The notes under the pieces: model-generated | Seen by the model: only the letters and a program-made list of their open reading frames with translations | The model's database searches: none | Told to the model about the DNA's origin: nothing | Translations under genes and position numbers: made by a program | Part shown: positions 1 to 10,071 of the stretch, piece by piece | Layout: the number at the start of each line of letters is the position of its first letter | Position numbering within the stretch: position 1 is the first letter of the stretch | Source: Setomelanomma holmii | Taxonomy: Eukaryota > Ascomycota > Dothideomycetes > Pleosporales > Phaeosphaeriaceae | Direction: 5' to 3' | NCBI GenBank assembly: GCA_010015745.1 | Contig: ML978175.1 | Location: 186,001-250,000, forward strand | Length of the DNA stretch: 64,000 nt

Positions 1-720
1 ACTGCATCAAAATGCTGTGCTGATGATCGCAGATTGTCTCACAGAGCGAGGAAAGGGATGCAAGCCAGCATACCGGTCAAGGAATTAGTCGGAAGGCAAA
101 GACGGTCAAGAAGACCAAGCTTGATTTCAAGGAGTGAATGAGCAAAGAATTAGGACGAAGACTGGTGGAAGCCCGCGCTCGTGGCGAATACGGTGCTGAG
201 TATGATGAGAGATAAATCTTCGAAACAACGAATAATGCTACGATGTTTCGGATCATTTGCATTCATAAGTCGATGAGCAGAGCTACCGCTGACCTATGAA
301 AGACCCATTGGCCATACTTCGGTTTCAAGAACTGGGCTACGAGTCTGCTTGAATATGTGGTCTGTAAGTGTGATTGAGGTGTTTCGGACCCATGTTGTGG
401 ATCTCCGGGGGCGCGAGTATTTTGAGAGTCGATCCGTCTCGAGCACGATGATGGATATCGGCTTATGGGCAACTTGGCATGCTCCGTCGGGTTCATCTAG
501 AACACACGAACTGTGTCCATCTCGGTCTTTTGCGTCCCTATACATCCCGTGGTTCGAGAACTGGCTCCATTTGTACGTTCCGAAATAGTACGCCGCCGGA
601 AGGTACGTTGCGAATTGACATACAGTCAGCTGAGCGCCAATACCGATGCCGGCGCGAGGCAGCTTGCAAGCAGAACGTATTGCTTGATGGTACGTTCGCA
701 GCGCTCGGTTCACCCAAGGT
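1..720. other. Window edge and 3' flank of HET gene, no gene supported
   Basis: A 158-codon open frame lies on the minus strand between 294 and 770, but it overlaps the end of the HET gene in another frame, has no recognisable domain and carries no intron or start context I trust. I treat this stretch as intergenic. Confidence 0.4.
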
Positions 721-2049
721 CTATGCTCGCGTGAGCAGTAGTACGAGCAGTTTTCTTTTCCAAACGTCAATCCGAAATGATAATGTGCGTTCGACTTCTA
801 ATCGAAGAGATGCAAATCTGTCATTGTTGAAGTGTCGCTTGCCGTCGTGTTCGTACCACCAGCGTTTGGACGACTCCTCGTAGCCAAGGTGGACCAGCCA
901 TGAGCGCGTTCCATGCTGAGTCCTCACTCGCTTGTACAGTCTGTGATAAAGCAGCTCGAGCTGCAGGGCACTTCGGTCGTCAAGCTTCATATCACGAGCC
1001 AACCGCATGTGTTCCACAATCGTCTCGGTTGTGAAGCTAGGTACCTGATGCGACGGATTTGCGATAATGTTGATGATATCGCAGAAAATCGACTCTAGCG
1101 ATTTGCTATAGTCAACCCTTGCTCGCGAACTATCGGGTGTCTCAACGATACCAAGCAGTCCGTAGAATTTATCCCGAGGATCCTGGCACCCCATCCAAGC
1201 AAATTGTGCAAGAGCCTCAGCTAATGATAGCTGGGGTTTTCTTTGGTTGCCCGCTTGTCGGATATCGAAGATCCAGCCCGCAGGTGGAACCTTGCCTGGC
1301 AAGAATGCATGCATCACAGCGTCTGTCAGCTGTTCCCATACTATCCAGTTATCGCCGCACAGGATGCGTATCCTAGAAGCGAGGAGGATTTCTTGTACTA
1401 TCCACAGACGCGTGAAATACCGGTTGAGTAGTAATTCATGTGTTGCAGAGCGATACGGAGACTCGAAGTATTGCTCGGCGGAATACGGGGACTCGAGAAA
1501 CTGTTCGGCCACGGTCTTCGACTCGAGGCCCAACCAAGCTATCACGCATTGGCAATTCCTACGCGAATAGATATCTGACATCATCTGAACTTGGTAATTA
1601 CGTTCAGACTTCGACGTCTGATCAATACATATCTGGTCAACCCAGAGATGAAAGACGTTGCCGCAGTCGTGAACGAAGGTCGTCAGAAAGTCGAAGAGGT
1701 TCTGCCTGACGACAAATTGTTGGCCGTTGACATGAATGACTTGTGTTGGCGATGTGTCGCCCCAAACGTATGACAGGGCGATGTAAGGAGGTGCTGAATC
1801 AATGTTGTGAATCGTCAAGTCGCAATGAACTGCCAGACATGAAGAGGTTGAGGCATCATTTTTGGCCTTTTCCTGGACTAGGTGTAAAATGAACAACCGG
1901 AATTGTCGTTTGGATCTGTCCAGCGGCTGATATGTATAAGGTTGCGATGCGAAGTGGCCGTGATTGTTGAAAGGGTGCAACAATATAGTGTGTGGTAATT
2001 CGTCAGATTTGTGGATTTCAGCTTCAGCCTGGTAGGTCATGCTGAACAT
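721..2049 (-). CDS. HET-domain protein (heterokaryon incompatibility family)
   Basis: Uninterrupted 442-residue reading frame with an ATG at 2049. Residues about 89-98 read YIALSYVWGD and about 135-143 read HLWVDQICID, followed by QVQMMSDIYS and a VIAWLG strand: the three blocks of the Pfam HET domain. HET proteins act in non-self recognition and cell death when incompatible hyphae fuse, but most genomic copies have no tested role. The region after the domain, about 250 residues, has no domain I can name. A short internal duplication (residues 181-202) lies between the HET blocks and the C-terminal part. The gene is divergent from RIO1. Family call is firm; specificity is unknown. Confidence 0.88.
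   Translation of the reverse strand: MFSMTYQAEAEIHKSDELPHTILLHPFNNHGHFASQPYTYQPLDRSKRQFRLFILHLVQEKAKNDASTSSCLAVHCDLTIHNIDSAPPYIALSYVWGDTSPTQVIHVNGQQFVVRQNLFDFLTTFVHDCGNVFHLWVDQICIDQTSKSERNYQVQMMSDIYSRRNCQCVIAWLGLESKTVAEQFLESPYSAEQYFESPYRSATHELLLNRYFTRLWIVQEILLASRIRILCGDNWIVWEQLTDAVMHAFLPGKVPPAGWIFDIRQAGNQRKPQLSLAEALAQFAWMGCQDPRDKFYGLLGIVETPDSSRARVDYSKSLESIFCDIINIIANPSHQVPSFTTETIVEHMRLARDMKLDDRSALQLELLYHRLYKRVRTQHGTRSWLVHLGYEESSKRWWYEHDGKRHFNNDRFASLRLEVERTLSFRIDVWKRKLLVLLLTRA
1450..1509 (-). repeat. Two 30 bp direct repeats inside the HET gene
   Basis: Two adjacent in-frame units (1480-1509 and 1450-1479) encode AEQFLESPYS and AEQYFESPYR. They match at about 22 of 30 bases, so the duplication is old. 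It adds ten residues between the HET motifs and the next helix. Confidence 0.75.
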
Positions 2050-2567
2050 AGACGCATCGCACGGTAGTGGACGGATCGAGAGGGTCGCCTGACCAAAAAT
2101 ATCCTTGTGTTCATGGATATATATCAGGTTCTGACTTGAGAGATTTCATGGCCTTTGGCCGCGGAAGAAGCAGCAAACCGTCACAGGCTAGGGCAATTAA
2201 CACGAGGCTGTAACGTACGTATGCTTGTTTTGGCTGATGTTGTCTTGAAGCGGGCACGTGCATTCATACCTGATCTGCCAAGCCCATTGTCATGACAGCA
2301 GTAATATTGCTGATAAGTGAACAATCGAAGGGATAAGACTATAGCGTGATACGCATTCAGTGTATTGAAATTGATGTGAAGGGAAATGATGCCTGGCTGA
2401 CCGCCCGCGCACACAAGCGCCCCGCCACCCCGCGATTCTGCCGCGACTCCTGACGCGCGCGTTAACTTTTTTGTTCCGTGGGCACACACCAACATATCTC
2501 GTCCATTTCTCACCACAACCGCATTCGATATCTACAAACCCAATTTCGAATTTGGTTGAATCTCAAC
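2050..2567. promoter_or_regulatory. Divergent intergenic region between HET gene and RIO1
   Basis: About 520 bases separate the two start codons and must hold both promoters. The RIO1 side contains a GC-rich stretch with several GCGC runs around 2400-2465. I see no confident TATA box or known operator. Confidence 0.4.
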
Positions 2568-4193
2568 ATGGCAGATGTATCACCAGAACAAATAGAGCTG
2601 CCGAAACAGCAGCCTGAAGGCACTAACGACTCCGAGCAATTGCAAACGCCAAATGCGACAGTGGACGACAATGATGAGGATATCGATGACCTTTTCGAGT
2701 CGGACGCCGAGATCGTGCCAGAGTTGATCTCAGCAGACGGCAGCGACTACACCAAGGCGTACAATCGCCAGCGCAAACTCAATGACAACTCCATACCTGT
2801 CGACAACAAGCCAAAGACAAACCCTCAAAAGCCGTCCGCAAACACAAGCGCAGCAATCGACGATCAGGTCGCATCGTTGGCGAAGCATGCCAGCAAAATA
2901 CGGCTTACGGACAAGTTCTCTGGAGCCACTGGTGGTGCAGCGAGGGATAAGGACAAGGCAGACCGAGCGACAACAGAGCAGGTGTTGGACAGGAGAACGC
3001 AGATGATCCTGCTGCAACTCATCAACCGCAACATCATATCAGAAATCCACGGCGTAATCTCTACTGGCAAAGAAGCGAACGTTTACCACGCGATCAGCGA
3101 GACGGAGGACGAGCAGCAAACACAAATACACCGCGCTGTGAAGGTATACAAGACATCAATTCTCGTATTCAAAGATCGGGCGAAATACGTTGAGGGCGAG
3201 TTTAGGTTTCGACAAGGGTACAACAAGAGCAACAACCGCGCCATGGTCAGGCTTTGGGCCGACAAGGAGCGCAGGAATTTGGCACGCATACACGATGCTG
3301 GCATACCCTCGCCAGCGCCCGTCGCACTGCGAAACCATGTTCTGGTCATGGGCTTTGTAGGTGACAGGAAGGGCAAGGCTGCGCCACGACTTAAGGACGT
3401 GCGATTTGAAGGTCTCACAAATGAAGAGGAGGATGCGAAGTGGAAGGATTTATACGTCGAAATGCTAATCTATATGCGTGTCTTGTACCAGACATGCCGA
3501 CTCATTCACGCAGATTTGAGCGAATACAACGTCCTATACCACGAGGGGAAGCAGTGGATAATCGACGTCTCGCAAGCTGTGGAACACGACCATCCACGAT
3601 CGCTTGAGTTCTTGCGCATGGACATCAAAAACGTGTCAGACTTCTTCCAGTCAAGGAACGTAGAGACCCTGAGTGAGCGACGAGCCTTCGCGTTCGTCAC
3701 TAGTGAAGAAGGCGCAAAGGATATCAAGGAGCAGGCGCAAATCGAAGCCAACATCCGCACACTACTCGAAACCGCACCTAGGACTGAAGAAGAGAAGCAG
3801 AAAGAGGACGAGAATGACGAAGTCTTCCGCAACCAATACATCCCCCAAACTCTCGACCAAGTCTACGACATCGAGCGCGACGCCGAACTCGTCAACGCCG
3901 GCGAAGGCTCAAGCCTGCCCTACCAAGCTCTTCTCGCCGGCAAAGTCGTCCGGCCAAACGAGTCAGATGCATCAAACCCAGATGCGGACTCGGAAGCCGG
4001 TGACTCTGATTCTTCCGAGGTGGATCAAAGTATATTTGACAAGGGCCCGTCGAGAGGCAAGAAGAATATGAACAAGGACGAAAAGCTAGCGCACAAGAAG
4101 GCTATCAAGGAGGAGAAGCGAGAGAAGAGGAAGGATAAGATGCCCAAGCATATGAAGAAGAAGCTTGTGAGCCAATCGAGTCGGAAGAAGTGA
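2568..4193 (+). CDS. rio1: RIO1-family atypical serine/threonine kinase
   Basis: 541 residues from the ATG at 2568, chosen because the context is CAACATGG and because the 30 residues further upstream look non-coding. RIO1 is an ATPase/kinase needed for final 18S rRNA maturation and release of factors from pre-40S subunits. Visible signatures: nucleotide loop STGKEANVYHA at about residues 165-175, hinge region VMGFVG, catalytic loop IHADLSEYN at about 313-321, metal-binding IIDVSQAVEHDHP at about 331 on, and LRMDIKNVSDFF after it. An acidic N-terminal part precedes the RIO domain and a long acidic then Lys/Arg-rich tail follows it, as in yeast Rio1. No intron. Convergent with the COQ11-like gene downstream. 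Confidence 0.95.
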   Translation: MADVSPEQIELPKQQPEGTNDSEQLQTPNATVDDNDEDIDDLFESDAEIVPELISADGSDYTKAYNRQRKLNDNSIPVDNKPKTNPQKPSANTSAAIDDQVASLAKHASKIRLTDKFSGATGGAARDKDKADRATTEQVLDRRTQMILLQLINRNIISEIHGVISTGKEANVYHAISETEDEQQTQIHRAVKVYKTSILVFKDRAKYVEGEFRFRQGYNKSNNRAMVRLWADKERRNLARIHDAGIPSPAPVALRNHVLVMGFVGDRKGKAAPRLKDVRFEGLTNEEEDAKWKDLYVEMLIYMRVLYQTCRLIHADLSEYNVLYHEGKQWIIDVSQAVEHDHPRSLEFLRMDIKNVSDFFQSRNVETLSERRAFAFVTSEEGAKDIKEQAQIEANIRTLLETAPRTEEEKQKEDENDEVFRNQYIPQTLDQVYDIERDAELVNAGEGSSLPYQALLAGKVVRPNESDASNPDADSEAGDSDSSEVDQSIFDKGPSRGKKNMNKDEKLAHKKAIKEEKREKRKDKMPKHMKKKLVSQSSRKK

Positions 4194-4738
4194 GCGCGCT
4201 GATCGTCAGCGTCCACAGGGCTTGTCGTTTGGACATGACGACATTTACCCAGCGTTGTTAGCTATTAGCTTCTTTCACATCACGAGGTCTTTGGAGTTTT
4301 GATGGGCTTTGCAAAAGGTACGTGGTTCGCATTTCCTTCTTTGAGTCATGAAGAAGAAAAGCCCGGCACTTCTGGATCACTGGTGCGACCTGGCTGTCGT
4401 GTATGACAACCGGCGTAGCAGCGATCCAGGCACAAGTGTCACCGATTAGGTCGTCTGCAGTTCACTGCGGACGCATCTTTGTGGATCAAAGAGAGCACTG
4501 AGACTCGAATGAGTCTAAGAAAAAGCATAAGACGTATAGAGAATGGGAACTGACTCTAGACAGATGCATGCACGGAAAGACATGGATTATGACCTTGTTT
4601 TCTTTCATGCCTCGTAGCGTCTATGCTCGAAGTCTATATATTTGCACAATAAGCAAGCCCATAATGGCTGCAATATGATACATCCGTCGCGCAAGATTGT
4701 CCTCACTATCATGCCTCTCCTCACCCAGTGCATGCACT
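4194..4738. other. Convergent 3' regions of RIO1 and the COQ11-like gene
   Basis: 545 bases between two stop codons on opposite strands. No reading frame, repeat or RNA gene is evident; it should contain both polyadenylation sites. Confidence 0.5.
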
Positions 4739-5796
4739 TCAAAGCATATTCTTCCTCCACGCCCTAGTCCCCAACCTCTCAATCTCAGGGACCTCCACCG
4801 GCCCCCTAACATCCTCATCCTCCAACGCCTCCACCACCCCCTCACCCACCAAATCCGCTTTCAACGGCTTGATGCCTCCCGCGCCCATCAGCCACGTCAA
4901 TCGTCCTCCCACAGCGCTGTTCACCATACTCGCTATCCCGCCTGCCGCGGCAATGGGTAATGTGAACGTCCGTGACGAATCGTACATGAATGGCGCTCGG
5001 ATGAATATGGTTCGCATGTTGGGGAATGTAGTGCTTATTATGGATTCTGCTTCGCGTTTTGTGGTGATGTAGCGTGCGGGGAGGATCGGGGTGCCGGCTG
5101 CGGCGCTGATGTAGAGGAAGGTAGGGACTTTTCGGGTGGAGGATTCTTGCGCTATACTGACCGCTATACATGTGTTAGCAGCTATGCGCGTGCAACTACT
5201 GCAGTGCCGATGTGAGGGCTGTGAAAACTCGATGAGCATACCTGTGTCTCTGTTCATAACTTCATACGTCAATTGTCCATCTCTCTCCAATGGCTCCAAC
5301 TTCTCGCCTTCCTTGATCTCCAGCGGATTTTTCGTCCCGGCTTTCGTCTTGCTAAATGCCCGCTGTAGTCCCTTGATCGGACTCTCGCGCCCAGATACCA
5401 CGCCTTTGTAGTCTGCTTCGAGTAGTATGCCCATGCTGTGTATAACAGCATCGGCGCCTTCGAGGTGTTGTGTGTACGATGAGGGGTCGAGCACGTCGCC
5501 CTTCTGCCATGATACTGAGGTCGACCAGTCTGGTGGATTGGGAGAGGAGGATACGGAGGACCAGTGTGGGTCGCCGGAGCGGGAGATTGAAGTTACGGAC
5601 CAGCCGCGGTGAGCCGCGGCACGGCAGATGCGTGAACCTGTGGTGTGTTGGTTTAGCTATTACTTTTGGTAGCTTCACGTGCTAGACTCTGAGCTTCAAG
5701 AGCTTCAAGAATTCGGGATTGGTGATTGAGTGGGAACGTACCGAGGAATCCATTTCCGCCGCATACGACGAGCTTCTTCTTCGCTGCTGTCGCCAT
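4739..5796 (-). CDS. coq11: COQ11-like NAD(P)-binding mitochondrial protein, three exons
   Basis: Exons 5796-5742, 5637-5242 and 5163-4739 give 291 residues. Introns have GTACGT and GTATGC donors, the second with a GCTAAC branch. The protein opens with a Lys-rich stretch and a Rossmann loop VCGGNGFLG at residues about 11-19, split by intron 1 inside the last Gly codon. It then shows DAVIHSMGILLE and the characteristic GVVSGRESPIKGLQRAF segment, YISAAAG, and a YITTKREAE block carrying the SDR-type YxxxK. This matches atypical SDRs related to NDUFA9 and yeast Coq11 (YLR290C), linked to coenzyme Q synthesis in the mitochondrion. The COQ11 call rests on family memory and is less certain than the fold. 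A second in-frame AG 12 bases past the intron 2 acceptor could give a four-residue-shorter form. Confidence 0.82.
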
Positions 5797-6500
5797 TGTT
5801 GTATGTTAAGGTGGTGCAATTGAGTCCTCGTGTTTGTGTGCGTGAAGCTTGGGAAAGTTTGGAGATCGAGACGCGAGTGTTGACATCACTCCACTTGCCG
5901 GTGCGATCGGCGTAGGGCTGAACACGGGTACGACGTGGGGGCGCGCTTTCCCCGCCCATTCATTCAAGATTCTAACTCCTCTCTTTACCTAACATCGTTA
6001 TGCTTTCGGGCCCTGACATAGCGCCCGGTTGCTGCGTCTCTGGCAATCTGTACATCACACCGCGAATACGGTAACGTCTTGGAACACCGATGTCTTCTCA
6101 CTGAAACATCCTCAATCTCCAGCTGCAATATGGGCACAGCTTTCGCACTCGGATAAAAATGGAAGGGCCAACATCTCGGCCTTTTCAGACAAAGTCAAAA
6201 TGGAAAAATAATCTCCTACATCCCAGTCCCGCGTTCCGCCCCGGCAGTTATACTCGCTACGAGAGGCTGCGGACGTAGTCATCCTGGTCGGTGCACCATG
6301 CTTTGAAACAGATAATCTGGGGTACAGGCCCTTGGTAAATCAAAGTGCTATATCCAACACCATTATGGCGACACTTCGGCACGGTAGAGCAGTGGTGTAA
6401 AAGGATGCTGGAAGCCTTTGGTAGGTATACAGGTATTGTTGGATCTCGTTCTTCACTGCCACAGTCTTTACTACAGTCCTTTCATCGTCACTCGTTCAAA
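5797..6500. promoter_or_regulatory. Divergent intergenic region, COQ11-like and DUF1996 genes
   Basis: 704 bases between two start codons on opposite strands. Nothing coding is supported. The last 60 bases before the DUF1996 start are pyrimidine-rich, as in many fungal 5' leaders. Confidence 0.45.
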
Positions 6501-7630
6501 ATGTTCTTGTCTTACAGCCTTACCCTCGCTCTTGTCGCGTCGTTAGCGCACGCCGACAAGATGCTTCGCTTTTCATGTTCAGGACTTGTCACGGAGCGTC
6601 TCGATCCGGTGGTGCAGCCTGGGAGCAATCCTTCTCAGCATGTACATCAAATTGTGGGAGGTGATGCATTCAATGTGACCATGGATGGAAAGACCTACGA
6701 TGTCCCGAAGGAATCGTCCTGCACTACTTGCACTTTCACCGAAGACTTCTCAAACTACTGGACAACTGCCATGTACTTCCGCGCTCGCAATGGAACCTTC
6801 AAGCGAGTACCGCAGATGGCGAATCAGGGTTTCAATGGCGCTGTAAGTTAAATTCAAAAGACGTATGCTGGGCTCCAGCATGCTGATCAAGCTGAACAGA
6901 ATGGTGGCATGACAGTATACTACGTGACGCCCGACGATACTTCCGTCAACATCACCGCCTTCGCTCCAGGCTTCCGCATGGTCGCTGGCGATCCAAAGCA
7001 GCGCAAGGCAGGTTTTGGAGGCGGCATGACACAATACCGCTGCTACACTGGCAAGAATTTTGAGCCGAACCCGTTCGGTGTGTCGTCCAACGACACCGAC
7101 ACCTTTCCCCAGCAGTACTGCGCCGGCGGCGTCCGTGTCGCTGTGTTCTTCCCGACATGTTGGAATGGCAAGGATCTCGATAGCGCGGATCACAAGTCGC
7201 ACGTCGCGTTTGGGTACAATGGGTGCCCGGCATCGCATCCTGTGAGAGTACCGCAGGTCTTCTTTGAGACCGTGTGGGATACTGGTGTCTTTCCTCAATC
7301 GGAGTGGCCGGCAGATGGCAGTCAGCCTTTCGTGTGGGCGCAAGGCGATCCAACAGGGTACGGGCATCATGCCGACTATCTCTTTGGGTGGCAGGGCGAC
7401 TCGCTGCAGCGTGCCATGAACGCAAGGTGCGATTTCTCTGGTTGCTCAGAGCTGAAGACACAAAGATTCACAGATGGAAACAATTGTTCACTTCCGCCTG
7501 TTGTCAAGGAGGAGACAGATGGATGTAAGTCATTGAAGGACGATTGCCTGGTAGAGTCTCGATCAAAGCGCTAACATGAAAGCCAGGGCTGGATGTACTG
7601 CCAGGCAACATGACTGTCACGTACCAGTGA
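6501..7630 (+). CDS. Secreted DUF1996-domain protein, three exons
   Basis: Exons 6501-6842, 6900-7524 and 7587-7630 give 336 residues. Residues 1-19 form a signal peptide (MFLSYSLTLALVASLAHAD). The mature part starts with LRFSCSGLVTERLDPVVQPG and SQHVHQIVGG, the usual opening of DUF1996, and carries the conserved FPTCWNGKDLD block, the GCPASHPVRVPQVFFE block and GYGHHADYLFGW. The last exon supplies the conserved WLDVLPGN end after splicing TG/G inside the Trp codon. Donors are GTAAGT. DUF1996 proteins are extracellular or wall-associated in ascomycetes and basidiomycetes; their biochemical function is not established. Starting at 6501 is clearly preferable to the upstream in-frame start because only this one yields a signal peptide. 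Confidence 0.93.
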
Positions 7631-8047
7631 AGTAGGAACAAGACAAGCGTCAGCAATGTGTTGGACACGGACGTTAGTGCTTGAGAACGAAGGGTCAAGG
7701 AATTATATGTCGTCTATGCCGGCTCATAAGTGACAATCCAGCTGTATATAGTGCACTCGCGGTATAACATAGTCTGTGTGTATGAACGTTCTTGCAGAGA
7801 GCATGGAAGCATAGCGTGATCCTCAATCAACGCGGGTAGGTACTGATCTGCGCCAAGGCCCTAGTTGCGCGGCTCCACAAAACTTACTTACTGCTCCTTC
7901 GACACAATCGCAGCGACATCACACTCCAACAAAGCGCTCGCAGCCCTACAATTACATTCACTCGAGTCGCAGAGACTACGCGATTTACAAGAACATCCTA
8001 GCAGCCCCCACCAAGGCTTTCCGCCGACGTGATCACACCTTCCACCA
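7631..8047. other. Intergenic region upstream of YAF9
   Basis: 417 bases between tandem genes. No gene, repeat or RNA structure is supported. Confidence 0.5.
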
Positions 8048-8983
8048 ATGCCTGCGCCCAATGCCAACAAGCGCGTCAAGGTATACAAGATGGTACTGGA
8101 TCCCATTCTCAGATGCTTACGACGCGTAGAACAAACGTATTAGCCGCAATATAAGTACGAACCACTCCCCGCATCTTCCGCGATCGTTCGCTTACCAGTC
8201 TTCGTAGTCATCGGCTCTGAAGCTTGGATCCTTCCGCCAGTAGGCCACCCCGACCGCCCCAAGAATGTACCCGAAGACCACACCAAGCGCTGGACGGTCT
8301 ACGTGCGACAACCTGAAGGTGACCCTGCTCTCACAACGTGGCTCAACAAGGTGCAATTCAAGATCTTCAACACATACGAGAACCCGTTGCGGACATGCGA
8401 GAGCCCGCCTTTTGAGGTCACAGAGACGGGATGGGGAGGATTCAGTATCGATATAAGGTTACACTTCCAACCCATAAGCGGGGAAAAGGCACAGTACCGG
8501 CAGCACTTTTTGCAACTTGAAAAGTATGGAGACGAAAAGATGCAGGCAGAGCAGGAGAGGACGGGATGTGTGAGGTCGGAGTTTCTGGAGGTGGTACAAT
8601 TCAACGAACCTACGGAAGCGTTGTTCGATGCGCTTACGGCAGAAGATCAGTGGAAATACCTCGTCCCAGCAGGCAAAGGCGGGTCGAAGAAGGCCAGCTT
8701 GAACGCAAACGGGCGACTGCGGCGCGGTCTACCAAACGGCGAGCGAAGCGCGCAACTACCAGAGAAGGGCGCGGAAGAAGTGCCGTTCAGCCAGGATCAG
8801 GAACAGGCGCTCATCGACTTGCTCAAGAGCAAGATGGAAGAGGCGGACAAGGAGCTCGAGAAGGAGACCAAGCGGCGGGAGGAAGTGGAAAATAGGCTGA
8901 AGGGCCTGAGAAGTGAGATGGGTCACGAAGCAGCACAGCAGGCGGCACAACAAGCAAGTGGAGATCGGAGTCGAAGGAGATGA
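8048..8983 (+). CDS. yaf9: YEATS-domain protein, YAF9-like, two exons
   Basis: Exon 1 (8048-8080) encodes the typical YAF9 start MPAPNANKRVK; exon 2 runs 8144-8983; total 290 residues. The 63-base intron has donor GTATAC, a CTTAC branch and acceptor TTAG. The YEATS fold is seen in GSEAWILPPVGHPDRP, HTKRWTVYVRQPEGD, VQFKIFNTYENPLRTCESPP and VTETGWGGFSIDIRLHF; the ETGWGGF turn forms the acyl-lysine reader pocket. A C-terminal coiled coil (EEADKELEKETKRREEVENRL) follows. YAF9 belongs to the SWR1 and NuA4 chromatin complexes. Between exon 1 and the first YEATS strand there are about 15 residues, PQYKYEPLPASS on, where most homologues have only a few, so the acceptor choice is less certain than the rest. 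Confidence 0.9.
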
Positions 8984-9153
8984 GAAACAAACCATCGTTG
9001 CACTTGGGCATCCACCATCTTGTCTCTCCATGTTAGCATGTCGTTCATGCAAGTCCGCCACGGGCTGCCGCGACAGATCTAATTTTCAAGCTTGAGACTG
9101 CTACGAGGTCGTTTTTGACAGCTCACCCGAATCAACCGTGCTTTTCGTCCACT

Positions 9154-9821
9154 TCAGTCTGCGCATGCACGCTTCTTCGCTCGAAGCCCAGAGATCTTTT
9201 CGAGTCTCTCTATCTGACGGTCATGCAGCCGATCATGGTCAGATCGTATCAATGCTGCAACTCTCGCGTAGGCGTCGACAGCTTCGTCCAGTGTTAAAGA
9301 ATGTCCAGGGACGTCTGTGCCAATGTGAATGCGAAGATCGAAATATTTGCGCGCTTTTTCGGCATCCACGACCAAGATTGCGTTCAATGGAAAGGCGATA
9401 TTATGAATGCAGCTCTGGACCTTCCACTGACACAGCGCCTCCAGTCCAACACGTATGTCCAAGCCCAGGGCCTTCAGTGCTTCGTGTGACTTGTGCATAA
9501 GCTTGAAGTAAGTGTAGTCTCCTTTTCTCAGCGAGGGTGGACTACCACGTCATAGTTCTTGTATGGCCTGCTCTTCACACCGATCACACTCCGACCAAAG
9601 CGCAACTCTGATCTCGTGTGCAAGCGCATTCACATAGAAGATGGCTGTCGCCTCATTGCTGGTGGCAACGATGTGATTTGAGGAGATTGGCAACTTTGCT
9701 GATGGCAAGAGCTCAAGGCCGGGCGGAAGGATCCCTTTGCGTGTGTTAGCAGTTTCGCTCGATAGTCTCAGCGAAGTATTTTACATTTGTACTGCGGATC
9801 CACGGGTTCCATGTCAGCCAT
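9154..9821 (-). pseudogene. Small conserved-looking gene with one in-frame TGA, possible pseudogene
   Basis: A first exon 9821-9785 (MADMEPVDPQYK) splices through a good 50-base intron (donor GTAAAA, branch GCTAAC, acceptor AAAG) to a frame starting WILPPGLELLPSAK at 9734. That frame continues to 9154 with a single TGA at 9552-9550. Both sides of the stop have protein-like composition, including a basic C-terminal helix DRQIERLEKISGLRAKKR. Removing the stop as an intron would need a weak donor (GTTGCG) paired with an acceptor just before the Met at 9498; I could not find a convincing one. I do not recognise the family. It is either a gene with a poor intron or a recently inactivated one. Confidence 0.45.
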
Positions 9822-10071
9822 GTTGACTCGTGTCGCCTTAGGGTTAATTGGCCAATTATTTAGAGTAAGACCCAAGGCTGGTGTCAGTCTATTGGGCAAT
9901 GTGTATCGTATATGTGGTTGGCTAGAAACCTTACTACAAGCGACAGGCAAGGAAGCAGGAAATGCAAGTGAAGGCAACCAGCAACTCTCACTTGACACTC
10001 ACTAGTAGGCTGCGATCTCTCGCTATTCCCTCTCTTACTTCATACTTACTGCTCCAACTTAATTCTCACCC

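Noticed and set aside
294..770. 158-codon minus-strand frame at the left edge
   Set aside because: Overlaps the HET gene end in another frame, no domain, no usable splice link to the HET gene.
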